64,000 bases of DNA, taken from positions 58,369,591-58,433,590 of the forward strand of contig CM075853.1 of NCBI GenBank assembly GCA_037975125.1, read 5' to 3'. Below, one piece after another: positions 24,601 to 37,235 of the stretch. Origin of the DNA: Latrodectus hesperus (taxonomy: Eukaryota; Arthropoda; Arachnida; Araneae; Theridiidae). The translations under genes were made by a program, and so were the position numbers. Position 1 is the stretch's first letter. Each line of letters opens with the position of its first letter. The notes beneath the pieces were generated by a model that worked only from the letters and a program-made list of their open reading frames with translations, made no database searches and was not told the DNA's origin.

Positions 24601-27600
24601 TTTTTTAAAACTTATTGGAAAATCACTTGAATTTTAACTTAGAAAACTTGTGAAAGTAGGATAAAATGAAATAGCTTACCTATGATACTCATTCTGAAAA
24701 ATGCTATCGCATTAAAAGAAGCAAATGTAATAAAAATTTACAGGTTGATGTGTTGTTAAGTGGATTTGTTCACTTTTTGTACCTATAAGCAAGATTCACA
24801 TTTAAGAATGTTGGAATATCTAATCATATGCAGAGAGTGAGGCATATACCTTAATTCCATTTATTCATTGTTGTTTTTTTGCTGATTGTCAAATATTCAT
24901 GTCGGCATAACTTGATTTTAGTGATATTTTGCGAATAAAAGGTTTAAATATTTTCTACCTGAAATATGAATATGGTTCGCATATTTAAAATTTTTGAAAT
25001 GGACAGATTGTTTGAAAATTTAACTTACTACAGTTATATAGATGTGAAATCTTGCAGATATGAATTATGGTAACAATTCATTTCTGATTCATTTTTTGAC
25101 GAAGTTATAATCTTTCTAAGTCATTATTAAATCTAAATATCTTGCTTGAAGTGAAGCTTTATAGGATTAACTCTCCCTTTTCCAAATATATGATTATTTA
25201 ATCTGTAAAACCTGCCAAAGATCTCACAAATCTAGATTTTTTCATTGTTCATACAAATAAATTATGCAATTTCTTTCCATGTGTTATAAATCAGAAATAA
25301 TCTAGACACAAGAGAGAGTTGTTATGATGTTTTACATTTTAGCTTCATCCTTTATGTTTTTCTTTTCATCTGACTGATTAAGAGTAATATACCTAAAGTA
25401 AAATTGTCTTACAAGCTTCCAAAATTTTCATTGAAATTTGTATTTTTCTAATTCTTTAAATTCTTAATTCCAGATTTTAGGACAACAAATAACTGAGTTT
25501 AGAATGCCCGATGTTACAGCTATTGGTGAAAAAAATGACCCTGAAGAACTTGGAAGACTTCTGCAATTAGTTTTGGGATGTGCAGTAAATTGTGATCGTA
25601 AACAGGGTATGTTTTTGCTCATACTTTTGAAAATATTTCAACATACATTTGTAAAATATAATTAAAATATATTTCACATTACATATTCCCGTCATGGGGC
25701 TAATTTTCTTTACAAAAGTACAGATGAACCAATCCTGAGGTACCCAGGGATCTATATTCTTTCTATTTTTCCTCTCATCTAATCATTTCCATATTCTTTG
25801 CATCCCTCAATGACCAGTGAAGAACTCTCCATGAGTAGCTGTAGCCGCTTTGCTTTTTCCTCAGGGAGATTCAAAATCCCCATATGTTGTCTATGTGTAG
25901 TAACCCTTTAGATAGGTGGTATACTGTGATCTTCAGTGTATCAATTAGCTGGTACCTAGCTATACTCATAGCTAGTCTGCTAGAGACCTAGTCCAGAGGT
26001 CAATTTTTTGGGCACTGTCTCCAAGGGTATAGGTGTCAGCTAGTGTCACGGTAAGCACCAATGCTGGATATGTCCAGAGTCAGTGGCTGCCATCCCTCCT
26101 AGGGCTCTGTGGTGGGTAGGGCCATCAAGCATATACTTTTATAAAAATCCTTTGGATTCTAATTCTTTCGTCGCTGAAGCCAATTGATCTACTTGTTACA
26201 TTTTGATAAATACTGTTAACACTTTTTGTGCAGTATTGCCTTTTCTTTATCTTCAAACAGAAGATATGCAGCTTTAAAGATAATTTTCACCTTTGATTTC
26301 TTGCAATAAACAATGGAAATATTATTTAAATTTAGGTAATTACCCAAAATAAAGACTTTTAACTTGTTAACAGAAATACAAGTTCTTGATCTTAAGCAAC
26401 ATTTATCATAAAATATGTTTAAACCATGAACATGTAGATTCAAAACAGAATCATTTAGGTTCAGGGCTCCTTAATTAATGCAATGTCAATATCTCCTAAT
26501 CATCTTGCTAAGATTAGCTGAAGCAGAGCAACTGTGATGAAGGTTCTTTTGTGCTGCTTGATGGTTATCATTTTTGCTTCCAAATAAGCTTTGTATCACT
26601 GTTTGTGTGACAAATAGTGGAGTCTCTTAAATTTCATGCAAAGCCTTTTCTAAGTTGCTCTCAGTCATAGGAGAGCCTGTATGCAAGGTTGTATCTGTGG
26701 TTTGTGTCTAATTCCAGATTTTCAGTGTTAAGTAATTTACTGTCTGTACTAGAAGTAGGAGATTTATTTGTAAGTTGCCTGGTATTCTGGCACTTCTTCG
26801 ATCTCTTCAGAGTTATTACTCTTAAAATTTAGTTCATTAGGATTTTAAGAATCCTAGAGTCCATCTTGTATAGGCACTGTAATTTACCTTTTTGATAGTT
26901 TTTGCATCTTCCATATCAACCTTAAGATCCATCTAATAGAACGCATCTCCACAGATTTCTGCAGAGTACACTATTCTAAAAACTTCAACTCCTGGTTGAG
27001 TCCATTTCAGAAGAATGACAAGATATCTGTCACAAGTGTCTTTCTTCTTAAAGGTCACTTTTATTGGTTTGGGGAGTTCACTAGGGTCAAGGTTCTTGAG
27101 TCTTTCACTTCTGAATACATGCTTGCTACTATAAAAGACACTAATCCATTCACAGTTTCAAGATTGTTATATAGGAGAACTTCCCACATGGATCTCATCT
27201 TTCTCGGCAATGAACTGTTGGATGAAAATGACATCTTTCTTAATAAATTTGATGGATAGTAATCCATTCTTCACAATGGCTGTTTAAATGATTTTAGCAA
27301 CTGGGGAAAAAGTTCCAGATAGAGGGTCCTCTTTGGGCTTCTTGGTGATAGTGCTTCTGGGAGAAGAGGTTGAAACCTCAAACCTCAGATTTTTAGTCCC
27401 TTCTGCCTCATATTCAGTCTTAACTGCTCTATTTGCTTATTTCGGCACCTTAAATTACACTTTGTGAGAACTTCCTGCTCCTAGCTGAGATTTATACAGC
27501 CAAGTAGAAACTTTTTTCCTGAACAGCAAAATAGTTAGTGCTGTCCTTTATGATGGTATTTTGTTTCTTTGGAACCATCTCTGGAGGTGAATGATAATCA

Positions 27601-30600
27601 CTAAAAGGTGCAACAATCCTTTTTTTAATATTTTGCTTATCTATATGTTGACCTGGGGACTTATAGTCATCCCAAATGGTTAGGGCTCTTGCCATCAGTT
27701 CAATAGTTCGTAGGTTTAAATTCCACTTTGGGCTCGGATGTTTGCAGTGGTTTGGAATCTACTTTAATCTTTAGGTCTAGGTCTAATTAGCCCTCATGAG
27801 CAGAAAAGTGATAGTTGAGTGACTAACCAAATCAAATGCCTGTATAGGTAGTAGGCAAACATACAGTGTTTTGCATGTGATTCCTTGAGGGACTCACAGT
27901 AAATCTGGTGCAGAGCACAATGATATGTGTAAAGCACAATAATCTGTGCAAACCATTGGCACAGTGTCTAACACCTTAGATTCGGATACCTTTTTGCTTT
28001 GGTCTTGTACAATAGAGCTTTTATGTCATAGTTAACGCTACTTAGAACCTAAGTAAGATTTAGGTTCGAGACATTCATAACCTTTGCTACCTGTTGACAG
28101 CCTCTCACTACTTTGAGACTACGGAATAAGATTTGAGAGGGAGCTCTTTAACTTAATACAATCTTCATGTTTTACAATTGATGTTTTACTGGATGGAATG
28201 TTTTGAAAATTTATTCCACTGCATAAGTATTCATGCTTCAATATGCAAGAGGGATATTTCAAACATCTTCATTTATCAATTTGTGTTTTTATAATGTTCA
28301 TGTTTCTAATCAAAGTTTCTTTTGTAACAACAGATATAAATTTTTTCAAGTATTGTTCTCCTATATAACTACGAATTATGTAGGTGCAGTTCTTAGAATA
28401 TTTTTAATAAGGAAGAAAGGACAAATCTGGACATTATACAAAGGAGAAATCTGGAAGTTCAGTGCTTATACGGTCTTGATGAGGATACCCAGTACATTTT
28501 TATTCTGTGTGAATACTTTAAGTAAGAAGTAACAGCCAAAATAAAAATCTTCAGATTTCCGTTTGATTTTGAATCACACCAGAATTTTAAAAAGAAAATT
28601 CATACCATAGGAATCAGTAAATAAGCTGATGTTCATGAATGAAGATTTCTGTGTATGAAGTTAAATTATCGTACTTTAATTAAAATGAAAATAGAAGTTA
28701 AAATAAAGAAACTCTATTTGTAGTGGAGTGTCTCTGCTGTCATTGAGTTGAAAAGAAACAATAAAATAAATTCTGTTTATTTTCCAATACCCCATTAGTA
28801 TCAGTGGCGTGCGGTCCATATGTGTAGGATGTGCACTGCACACCCTGGCAAAATTATGAGAATAATTTTCTGCACCTATGTCTACCTATCTGTATATTGT
28901 ATATAATAAATATTATTTATAATACATTCAAATATTATGTTGATTTGTGTGCTTACTTGTATTCCCACAGTGCATGTTGTGGTACTAGGTGCTGCACCAC
29001 ATAGCGCGTTCAAAAGCAAACAAACATAGGAAGTTTTTATGTATACGCACTGCGCACTAATAAAAAATCACGCTTTATATGTATGAGCTACTGAAGAAGC
29101 ACAGCGTAATGTAGCACTGAGGCAAGTGCAGCTATCTTTCCTGCACTTGGCATTCAGAATCATCCAAAGGTATGGTTTATTAAGCTTTGTATTAGAGTGG
29201 GAACTCGCGTGCCGAAGCGCTTTTGGTTTTTTTAACTGATTAACTAGCCATACGATTTTGCAGATGGTTGATGTTTAAATTTATACATTGTAAGATTTTG
29301 TTTTCATGGAAATATTCATCAATATAAAGGGAAATGTTTTTGTATGTTAAAGTAATTTCGGTGATGACTATAAGTCCCCAGATGTTACATTATGAAAGAT
29401 GGTACATTAATACATTTATAGAAATAATTCGCTGAAAAACAATTTTGTTTTGTTAGATGAAAAAAGAAACGAATTTTAAGCGAACAGTCCAAATTTTACT
29501 ATTCATTGTGTGTCTTACAGACAGTATAAATGTTATATCTGTAACACCATATCCTTGGTTTTGTTTTTAAAAATTGTCAAGATGTTTTTTCCAGAATATA
29601 GGATTTCCAAATGTTAAAAATAATATTATTAATTGTGCATGCGTATTAATCAGTGGATTAAATTATATTTATTAATTTAATAAATATAATTTAATCCATT
29701 GACCGAACAAGAAACAGTTCGTTCTATTGTGCCAGCGGGCAGTGAAATCCTCTGCACGTGGAATAGGCGTTCGATTTATCGGCACCAATGAGCATCCTGA
29801 TGAGATACCGTAGTGGCGGGCGCCGTGTGGTGCTACGTTTGCTGAAAATATAAGTTTTTCGTGGAAGCCAGAAGTGTTGCTTTTTCGTCGCCAATATGAC
29901 GCCGTACAACACAACACATGTTTTTTGCTTCAGTGCTGGTGGAATTCTGATAAGTTTAGCTGTTTTTATAGTTATATCTCGGCTACTTGTGGGTGAATAT
30001 TTTATTAATTGTATTATGTTCAGATTAAATAACCCATTTCATAATGGAGAACTCAGATGTCTTAATAATTAAGTATTTATTGGAAACTCCCTTTTCGAGA
30101 CGAGACGTTACTACAAAAAACGAAATAGATCAATTAAGTAGACCGATGCCAGATATTATTCTATCGCAAAATGTTAAGATTAAAGGGCAACAGTGTGTAC
30201 GATATTTTAATAAATCTATGTATGAAATATTTAAATCATTAACCGATTGTAGTGATTTGAATAAGCAGTAGCGTAGTGAGCATAATTGGCACACCCTTGA
30301 AAATAAAATAATAATACAATGTAAATATAGGAATAAAATGTATGTTTTAAGTAGTAATGTATTAAGTAACAAAAGATATATAATAATATAACGATATATA
30401 CATTATACTAAATACAGTATAATTGTAATAAGAATACAATATAAATAATAACAGGATATTTTACCTACTATAAAATAATCAAAATATATTATTTTAAAGT
30501 CTCAAGCTCAGCTTTAAATTTAAACAAAATTCAATTCTAATTAATAAAAACACTTGAATTCGGGAAAGTGTCATAGAATAATCAGACTTATGTAATTTAG

Positions 30601-33600
30601 AATTAATAATAAAAAGATATAATTGATTTTATGCACAATTATTTTAAAAAATAAAAAAATTTTTAAACGTGAAATAATTCGTTACATATCTTAGATATAA
30701 GCAGATGTAATTATTTGCAGTCTAATATATTACACTATTCACATTTTTCTTGCCTTTGCTGAAGCGAATTGATCAATTCTTTATTAAAGTTAATCATTTA
30801 AAATTTTGCTCTTTCTATATTTAAAATTGTTAAATCACTTAGACGGTTTTGACTCACGGTGGATCATAAATAAGTCAAAATTAATTTTATTTTGCTGAAT
30901 GAACGTTCACAGCTTGCAATTGATGCAGAAATAGTAAAAAGTGCTTGAATGGCAACATCTTCTTCTCTCTATCTTCACCGTATGAGATAAGGCATGTTGG
31001 AAGTTTTAATAGTTTTATGTTTAATTTCTTTTCTACTGCTGAGTAACATCTTTCAGTCCCACATTTCTCTATAGACTTATGTTCCATGGAAATCTGTATG
31101 ACAAAAATCACCCAAACTTTTACATTTGCTAAGCACGGTGATTTAGTACTCCCTGGGCACACGTCCGAGTTTCGATTCTGAGGCTAGGTGAATTCAACCT
31201 TTTATCCTTTCAGTGGATCGATTAACTGAGTACCAATCATGCTAGGGAACTAAACACCGGGAATTTCGTTTTGGGCTGACCACCTAACCAACACCTCCTA
31301 TCCAGGACATATGCGTCGCACTGCAGGCCTTGATCCGGATATTACAGTTTTGAAGTCAGGATATTTATTTATATATCAAATTAATTTTTAACTTTTAAGA
31401 AAATTGATTTTAATGATTTAACATTTCCATAACAATGTCTCAAAAAATTTTAAATGCATTTTTTCTAGCTTGTTAACCAATTATTCAATTAAACATTTTT
31501 ATTCCCTATTAATTGTGCATTATCTTATTTATGAAAGTTTCTACAAATTGTTGATAACTAGGTGTTAAACGTATGCTATAACTTATCTTAACAAATTTTC
31601 AAAGACTCTTTAATATTACTAACTTTAGAAACTTTATCTATTTACTGCAAAATAACAATTGGGTAAGACTTCACACCCCTAATTTATCATCAACTCACCT
31701 GATTTTCACAATGATATCTTTTTAAGCATTTCATTAACCACAGATTAAACAGAAAATTGTATTTCATTTTTTTATTTCAGAAAAAATTCCAGTGAAAAAC
31801 AACTTTAACTTGAAGGGAAATTTCGCATTTAAAATAGCTTTTTAAATTATGTCATTCAGACCATTAATGTAAACCAAAATTATTTTTATTGTAAAAAATT
31901 TAAATCACAAAACGTAATATTGATCGTTTATAATATTTTATTTTTATACGATAAAACCAATTTTTCTGATTCCAAAATTAGAAGACCTTTGTTAATAAGT
32001 TTTCATCTGATTTCAGTTTAGATAATTAAACTATGCCATAGTATTATCAAAGCAAATATCTGATGAGCAACGGAACGCTAAGGCAGACAAAAATATTTTG
32101 CAAATTTCTTAAATCAAAAATCAAAACACACATAAATTCAAGTAAAATTATTTAATGTAATTAGAAATTTTCAACCAAACTATATACATTATATTATTAA
32201 AAATAATTTTTTTCTCAAAACGGATGCACTCTATATTGTTCTTTCAAGTTTTTTATTGATTCAAATTATTATCAAGAATTATAAGTGCTGAGAAAAAAAA
32301 TTTATTTTAACTGTTACATCGCCTAATTTTATTTAAAATTTTGGAAGTGCTGTTCATGCAATGGCATGAAGTTTTTTTTTCTTTCCATAAATTTATATCA
32401 TTTAAAGGCGATCTTATTTTTAAAATTTTACTATGTAGAATGAGAAATGTATGCGATTTCTTTATAAAGTTCTTGAACGAATTTTTCAAGTTAAAAGATT
32501 TGTTTCTTATATAAATTGAACTAATTAGTTAAGAAATAGTTAAGAAATATAATTTGTATATTTAAGACGTGCTGTAAAGGCAGCTCAGACCTGTAATATG
32601 TTGTTACGCTATTAAAGAAGATTCTGTATGTTCAAGCATACAGAAAAGAAAAAAAATCATTTAAAAAAGAAATACATTTAAAAAGAAAAAAAAACATTCA
32701 TAGATTTTTAACTTCTACCATTTGAAAAAAGAACTTTTCAATATAAGGTGCTAATGTAAAGCCAACAAAATTACAAATCAAATAAAAATTATTTCCCGAA
32801 ACAAAAACATTTTAACATTAAATAAATTACTTTTAAATTAATAGTTTTAACTAATAAGTAATTTAATATTTAATTTCCAAAACGCTGCAAGCATATCTTA
32901 GTAAATATTTATACAAGCAAAAATATGAAATAAATATTGAAATCGAAAGAATACATAGTATACAGAAAATATAACTTACGGCAATAATATTTTAAATGTC
33001 AAAACTGCAGATTTTCAAATGTTTACATTTTTGTTTCCGAAGAAGCGATGCTTTGAAAGAAACGAAATACTAACCGTGTGAACCATAAAAAGGAAAGAAA
33101 GTTTGTGTTTTCCTGGAATTTGGAGGTAATTAGTTCTCTATCCCCTCCATTTCTATTCCAAGAAGACAATTCCCTACACGGCATACTGTAGTGCTATTTT
33201 ATGAAAAATTCCCCCCCTTTCTTTGAAGGACAGTCTGATGAAGGACACTCTGGCGGGACACAATATTTTTGACGAAGGGAACCGCTAATATGAAACACGT
33301 TTCAGCTGGAATTTTCTAACGAGTGTAACGCGACACTAGACTGAAAGGCTTTAACAGTGAAAGCCTGAAATAAAAAATATACCAGGGTTTTATTTTTATT
33401 TTGGGACAATGAATAATAGAATTTCACTAAGTCTCATTAACTACTGAAACTGATCTTTTTATATTGATTCTTGATAACTTAAGTAAAATCTGACTTTTCT
33501 GTTATTATTAGCACATTTAAATTCTTACATGTTTCTATTAATAATATGTTAGTTATATGAAATTTTCTTTTTTTGTGAATAATTTTTATTACGGTATTAT

Positions 33601-36600
33601 AATCAAATAAGATAAAATTTTCACATTTTTATTATAAAAGGAAATAAAAAATATTAATGAAGTACTTGTTAAATAAAATTATTTAATCTGTTATGAGAAA
33701 TCAAAAATAGCACGTCAAATAATATTTCAAAACACTGAAATTTCGACAAAAAACTTTTAAGTTTTGAATTTTTGAATAATTGTAACATCCCGAAGGATTC
33801 AGAAGAAATAATTTTCATTGAACTTTTTTTATATTAAAACAAACTTATTTGTTTTGTTAATATTATTGTTATGACATTTAATATATAACTTGACTTAGAT
33901 AACCTATATAACAATTAGGAGTCATAAAGGGCTGTGAATCTTGGCGTATTCAAAAAATTAAATAGTGTCTTTCATGAGTTTACTCTTCTGCAATCTCCCT
34001 AAGTTAATAGATCCAAAAATTACCAAATAGCATTAACACAAATAATTTGGTTAATAACTTTATATTAAAATGAAAACCTTTCATAAGCATAAAAATGGAA
34101 CAGGACAATCTAATATTCCAGAAATTTTATATGAAAAAAATTAAGATATTTTTGTTATTTACACATTTACAAGATTTGTAGTGCAAAACAATAGTATCAC
34201 AAACTTTGAGCAAAGTATTAAACTTAAAATGGAAAGGATTAAAAGAATGAAAACTGATAATCTGTATGATTAAGAAATGAAAATCGAAAGCATGGTTAAA
34301 TAAACACAATTTTTAAAGGGAACTAAGTTATTCAAAATTAATGAAATATAAGAATAAGAGTTTCGCTTATGAGAAGCTCCTGCACCTCTTCATTTTTCAT
34401 CAACAACTTTTTCTATTTCCAAATCTGATTCTTCCCTGGAGCTTTTTTTTATTTTTCCTGGACATGACACAATAAATATAAAATGCAAAATTTATTTATC
34501 TGAATAAAATTGATATTATCATAAAACTAAGATTGAAATTTTCTGAAAATTTTTTCTTACCTTTGAAATGATTTGGCGCCCCTCTGTAAGCTACGCCCGG
34601 TGCATAATAGCCCCCCTTCCCCCCGTCGCTTCACCTCTGTGAATAAGTTGTATTGTTGGCCATGTCTACTTATTGTTGTAATTGAAAAGGATAAAATATT
34701 TGGACCAAACAAGGCTACAGTGATTTAAATCATCTCCACGAAGCTACAAAGAAACATGAAAAAACACAATCTCACATAAATACTGTAATTCTATTAAAAA
34801 TATTTGGTCCCGTCAGGATAGATTTAATGTTAGATCAGCAAAAGGCTTCATCGATTATTCAACACAATGAAAAAGTAACAAAAAATAGAAATATTCTCAA
34901 GAGATTAATAGATATAGTTTGTTATTTAGCAAAACGAGAAGATGCATTTCATGGACACAATGAGAATATAAATTCCCAATCAAGGAGTTTATATAGAATT
35001 AATAACTTTAATTAGTAAATATGATGACCTTTTAGCAAGCCATCTAAGAACTGCAGCTGTATTTTCTGGAACCTCTAATAAAATACAAAATGATATTATT
35101 GCGTCGATAAAAAAAATTGTAATTTCAGAAATTAGAAATGAGGTAAAAGAAACGCCATTCGTTGCTACTATGCTGGATGAAACTTCTGACATCTCACAAA
35201 TTGCAATTATCGGTTGTGCTACGATATGTCAATAATTGTAGTGCAGCAGTGGAAAGATTTTTGTTTTTTAAAGATGTTAGTGGGGTGAGCGTTCAACGGA
35301 AGCTTTGTGTAATGTTTTGCAAGAAACGATTTTTAGTTGGGGGTGTGAGAACAAACTAGTTGCTCAAACGTACAATGGAGCGGCAGTCATGGCAGGAGCA
35401 TTGAATGGGATGCAGAAAAAGTAAAAGACATTTTCCCAGAAGCTATGTTTTGCGCATTGTTGCTAACATGTACTTAATTTAATTCTGTTGCTATCTGTAT
35501 TGTTTATAAAAGATTGTAAATTATTTTTTGCAACAATTTCTGGCATAGCCTCATTTTTTTTTTTGGTGTCCAACAAAGGAAATCATGTTTAAAATGAAAT
35601 TATTAAAAGAAAATTTCCAAAATTAGCTACAACACGTTGGAATTATTTATCTCGTTTGGTAAATACCATAAAAGGAGAAAGACAAGGCCTATCTGATTTA
35701 GTTGAAAATATTATTGAGAATCCAGAAGACTGGGATAACGAAACAATTAATATTACAAAGAGTTATCACATGTTTTTTTTCTTGAAGAATTTAACGGAAA
35801 TTTTCTATATATATTTTCCAAAGTATTCAGTTGTACTGATTTTCTATTTGATATTTTACAAAGAGCTAACTTAGATCTAGCATATTCTATTCAAAAAATA
35901 GAGGAAGTAAAAGATGTAATTTAAAATATGCGAACTTCTGTTGCATTTGATGAAGTTTATGAAGAGACTATTTCTGTAGTGGTTCCCCAAATTAAAAAAA
36001 AAAAAGTTGTGTAAATTTAAAAAACTCAAGTGTAGACCAACATTTTTATTATGAATTTATATTATGAAATAATGGACACTATTTACTGTCAGTTAGATGT
36101 CCGTTTTAAATAAATAAATTCGCTACATTTTTTGATCTATTGAATTTCAGTTTTTTTAAGAAATATCAAAGTAAATTTCTGGATGAATGTCTAAATTCGT
36201 TAAAAAACGCTTATGTAAATTTTTTTTAAATCTAACCAATGAATTATGCGTTCTTTATCGTAGTGAGTCATACCACGAAATGAATTTATCGAAACTTATT
36301 CAACATATAATGCTGAATGATTTGACAGATGCCCTAAGCGAAATAAATAAATTTCCACATTTAATTTGTACAATTCCATTTTCAACTGCTTTGATGGAGA
36401 GATAATTTTCAGCATTGAAAAGAGTAAAAAATTATGCATGCAATACAATGAGCCAGGATAGATTAAGCAATTTATCTTTAATAACAATGGAAAAAGAAAT
36501 GTTATACTTATTACAGTCAAAAGCAGAGTATTTTGATCATGTAATTGATGATTTTGTTAGTAATACATTTACACGTATGGATTTTGTGTACAAATGAATA

Positions 36601-37203
36601 ATAAAAATTAAAGAAGTGCTTAATGTACATTTTTATGGTTTCCTTATTATCGTTGTTCTCTGCACACCCTGCATGAAAACCTACCGCACGCCACTGATTA
36701 GTAGATTTTTCCGTTTAAGTAGTAACGCTACAAAATGTTTTAAAAATGAATATCTTTATACCATATTTTTCTGTATATAATCCGCGGATTATGTGTTAAA
36801 AAAGTTCCGAATTTCGTTGTGTATATTATACGCCGCTGCGGATAATCTGATAAAAAAAACTATTTTTTCACCTGAAAAGCTAATAATAAAGTTTAAAAAA
36901 AAATGTTTCTGTTTTATAGAATAAATTACAGATGGCGCTACGACTCGGTTAATTTATTTTAATTATAATCAGCACTGTCCAGTTACGTTCAAGAACGAAT
37001 TTAGTTCCTTTGAAAGATATTAAAGTTGCAATTCACTAACGTCATTTCGCATACTGTCTTGACCTGAACTGTTTCGCTCTGAAAACATTCAAATTCGTAT
37101 ATCGTCATAGTGAAGCGAAAAATATTAAGTTACAGAACAAATTTTACACTGAAAGATATAGGGAAAGAAAATGAAAAAAATATCGATAAACGTGTAATGT
37201 AAG

Positions 37204-37235
<32 letters not shown>

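Larger units (their letters stand above)
30258..34647 (-). mobile_element. Second hAT transposon nested in the first
   Basis: The element (30266-34639, 4374 bp) is flanked by a perfect 8-bp target duplication TGAATAAG (30258-30265 and 34640-34647). Its ends are CAGTAGCGTAGTGAG and, inverted, CAGAGGTGAAGCGAC, about 9 of 15 identical. The target lies inside the outer transposase frame, and the frame resumes exactly after the duplication. The transposase is antisense to Hook and mostly decayed. The GC-rich right end (34590-34639) is well preserved. Confidence 0.88.
28794..36704 (+). mobile_element. hAT transposon (ZMYM/DUF4371-type), interrupted
   Basis: The element runs from 28802 to 36696 between a 14-bp perfect terminal inverted repeat (CAGTGGCGTGCGGT). 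It is flanked by an 8-bp target duplication, ATTAGTAT (28794-28801) and ATTAGTAG (36697-36704), with one mismatch. An 8-bp duplication and CAG ends are hAT traits. It is 7895 bp long now, and about 3.5 kb if the inner element (30266-34639) and one copy of its target duplication are subtracted. The transposase lies on the + strand in two halves either side of the inner element. Confidence 0.93.

Noticed and set aside
28233..28532. 99-codon open frame between the SINE and the outer hAT
   Set aside because: Low-complexity hydrophobic translation, no family resemblance, no start context.
29672..29945. Overlapping - strand frames of 81 and 62 codons in the outer hAT left end
   Set aside because: They lie antisense in a GC-richer 5' noncoding part of a + strand element, in two overlapping frames; a by-product of composition.
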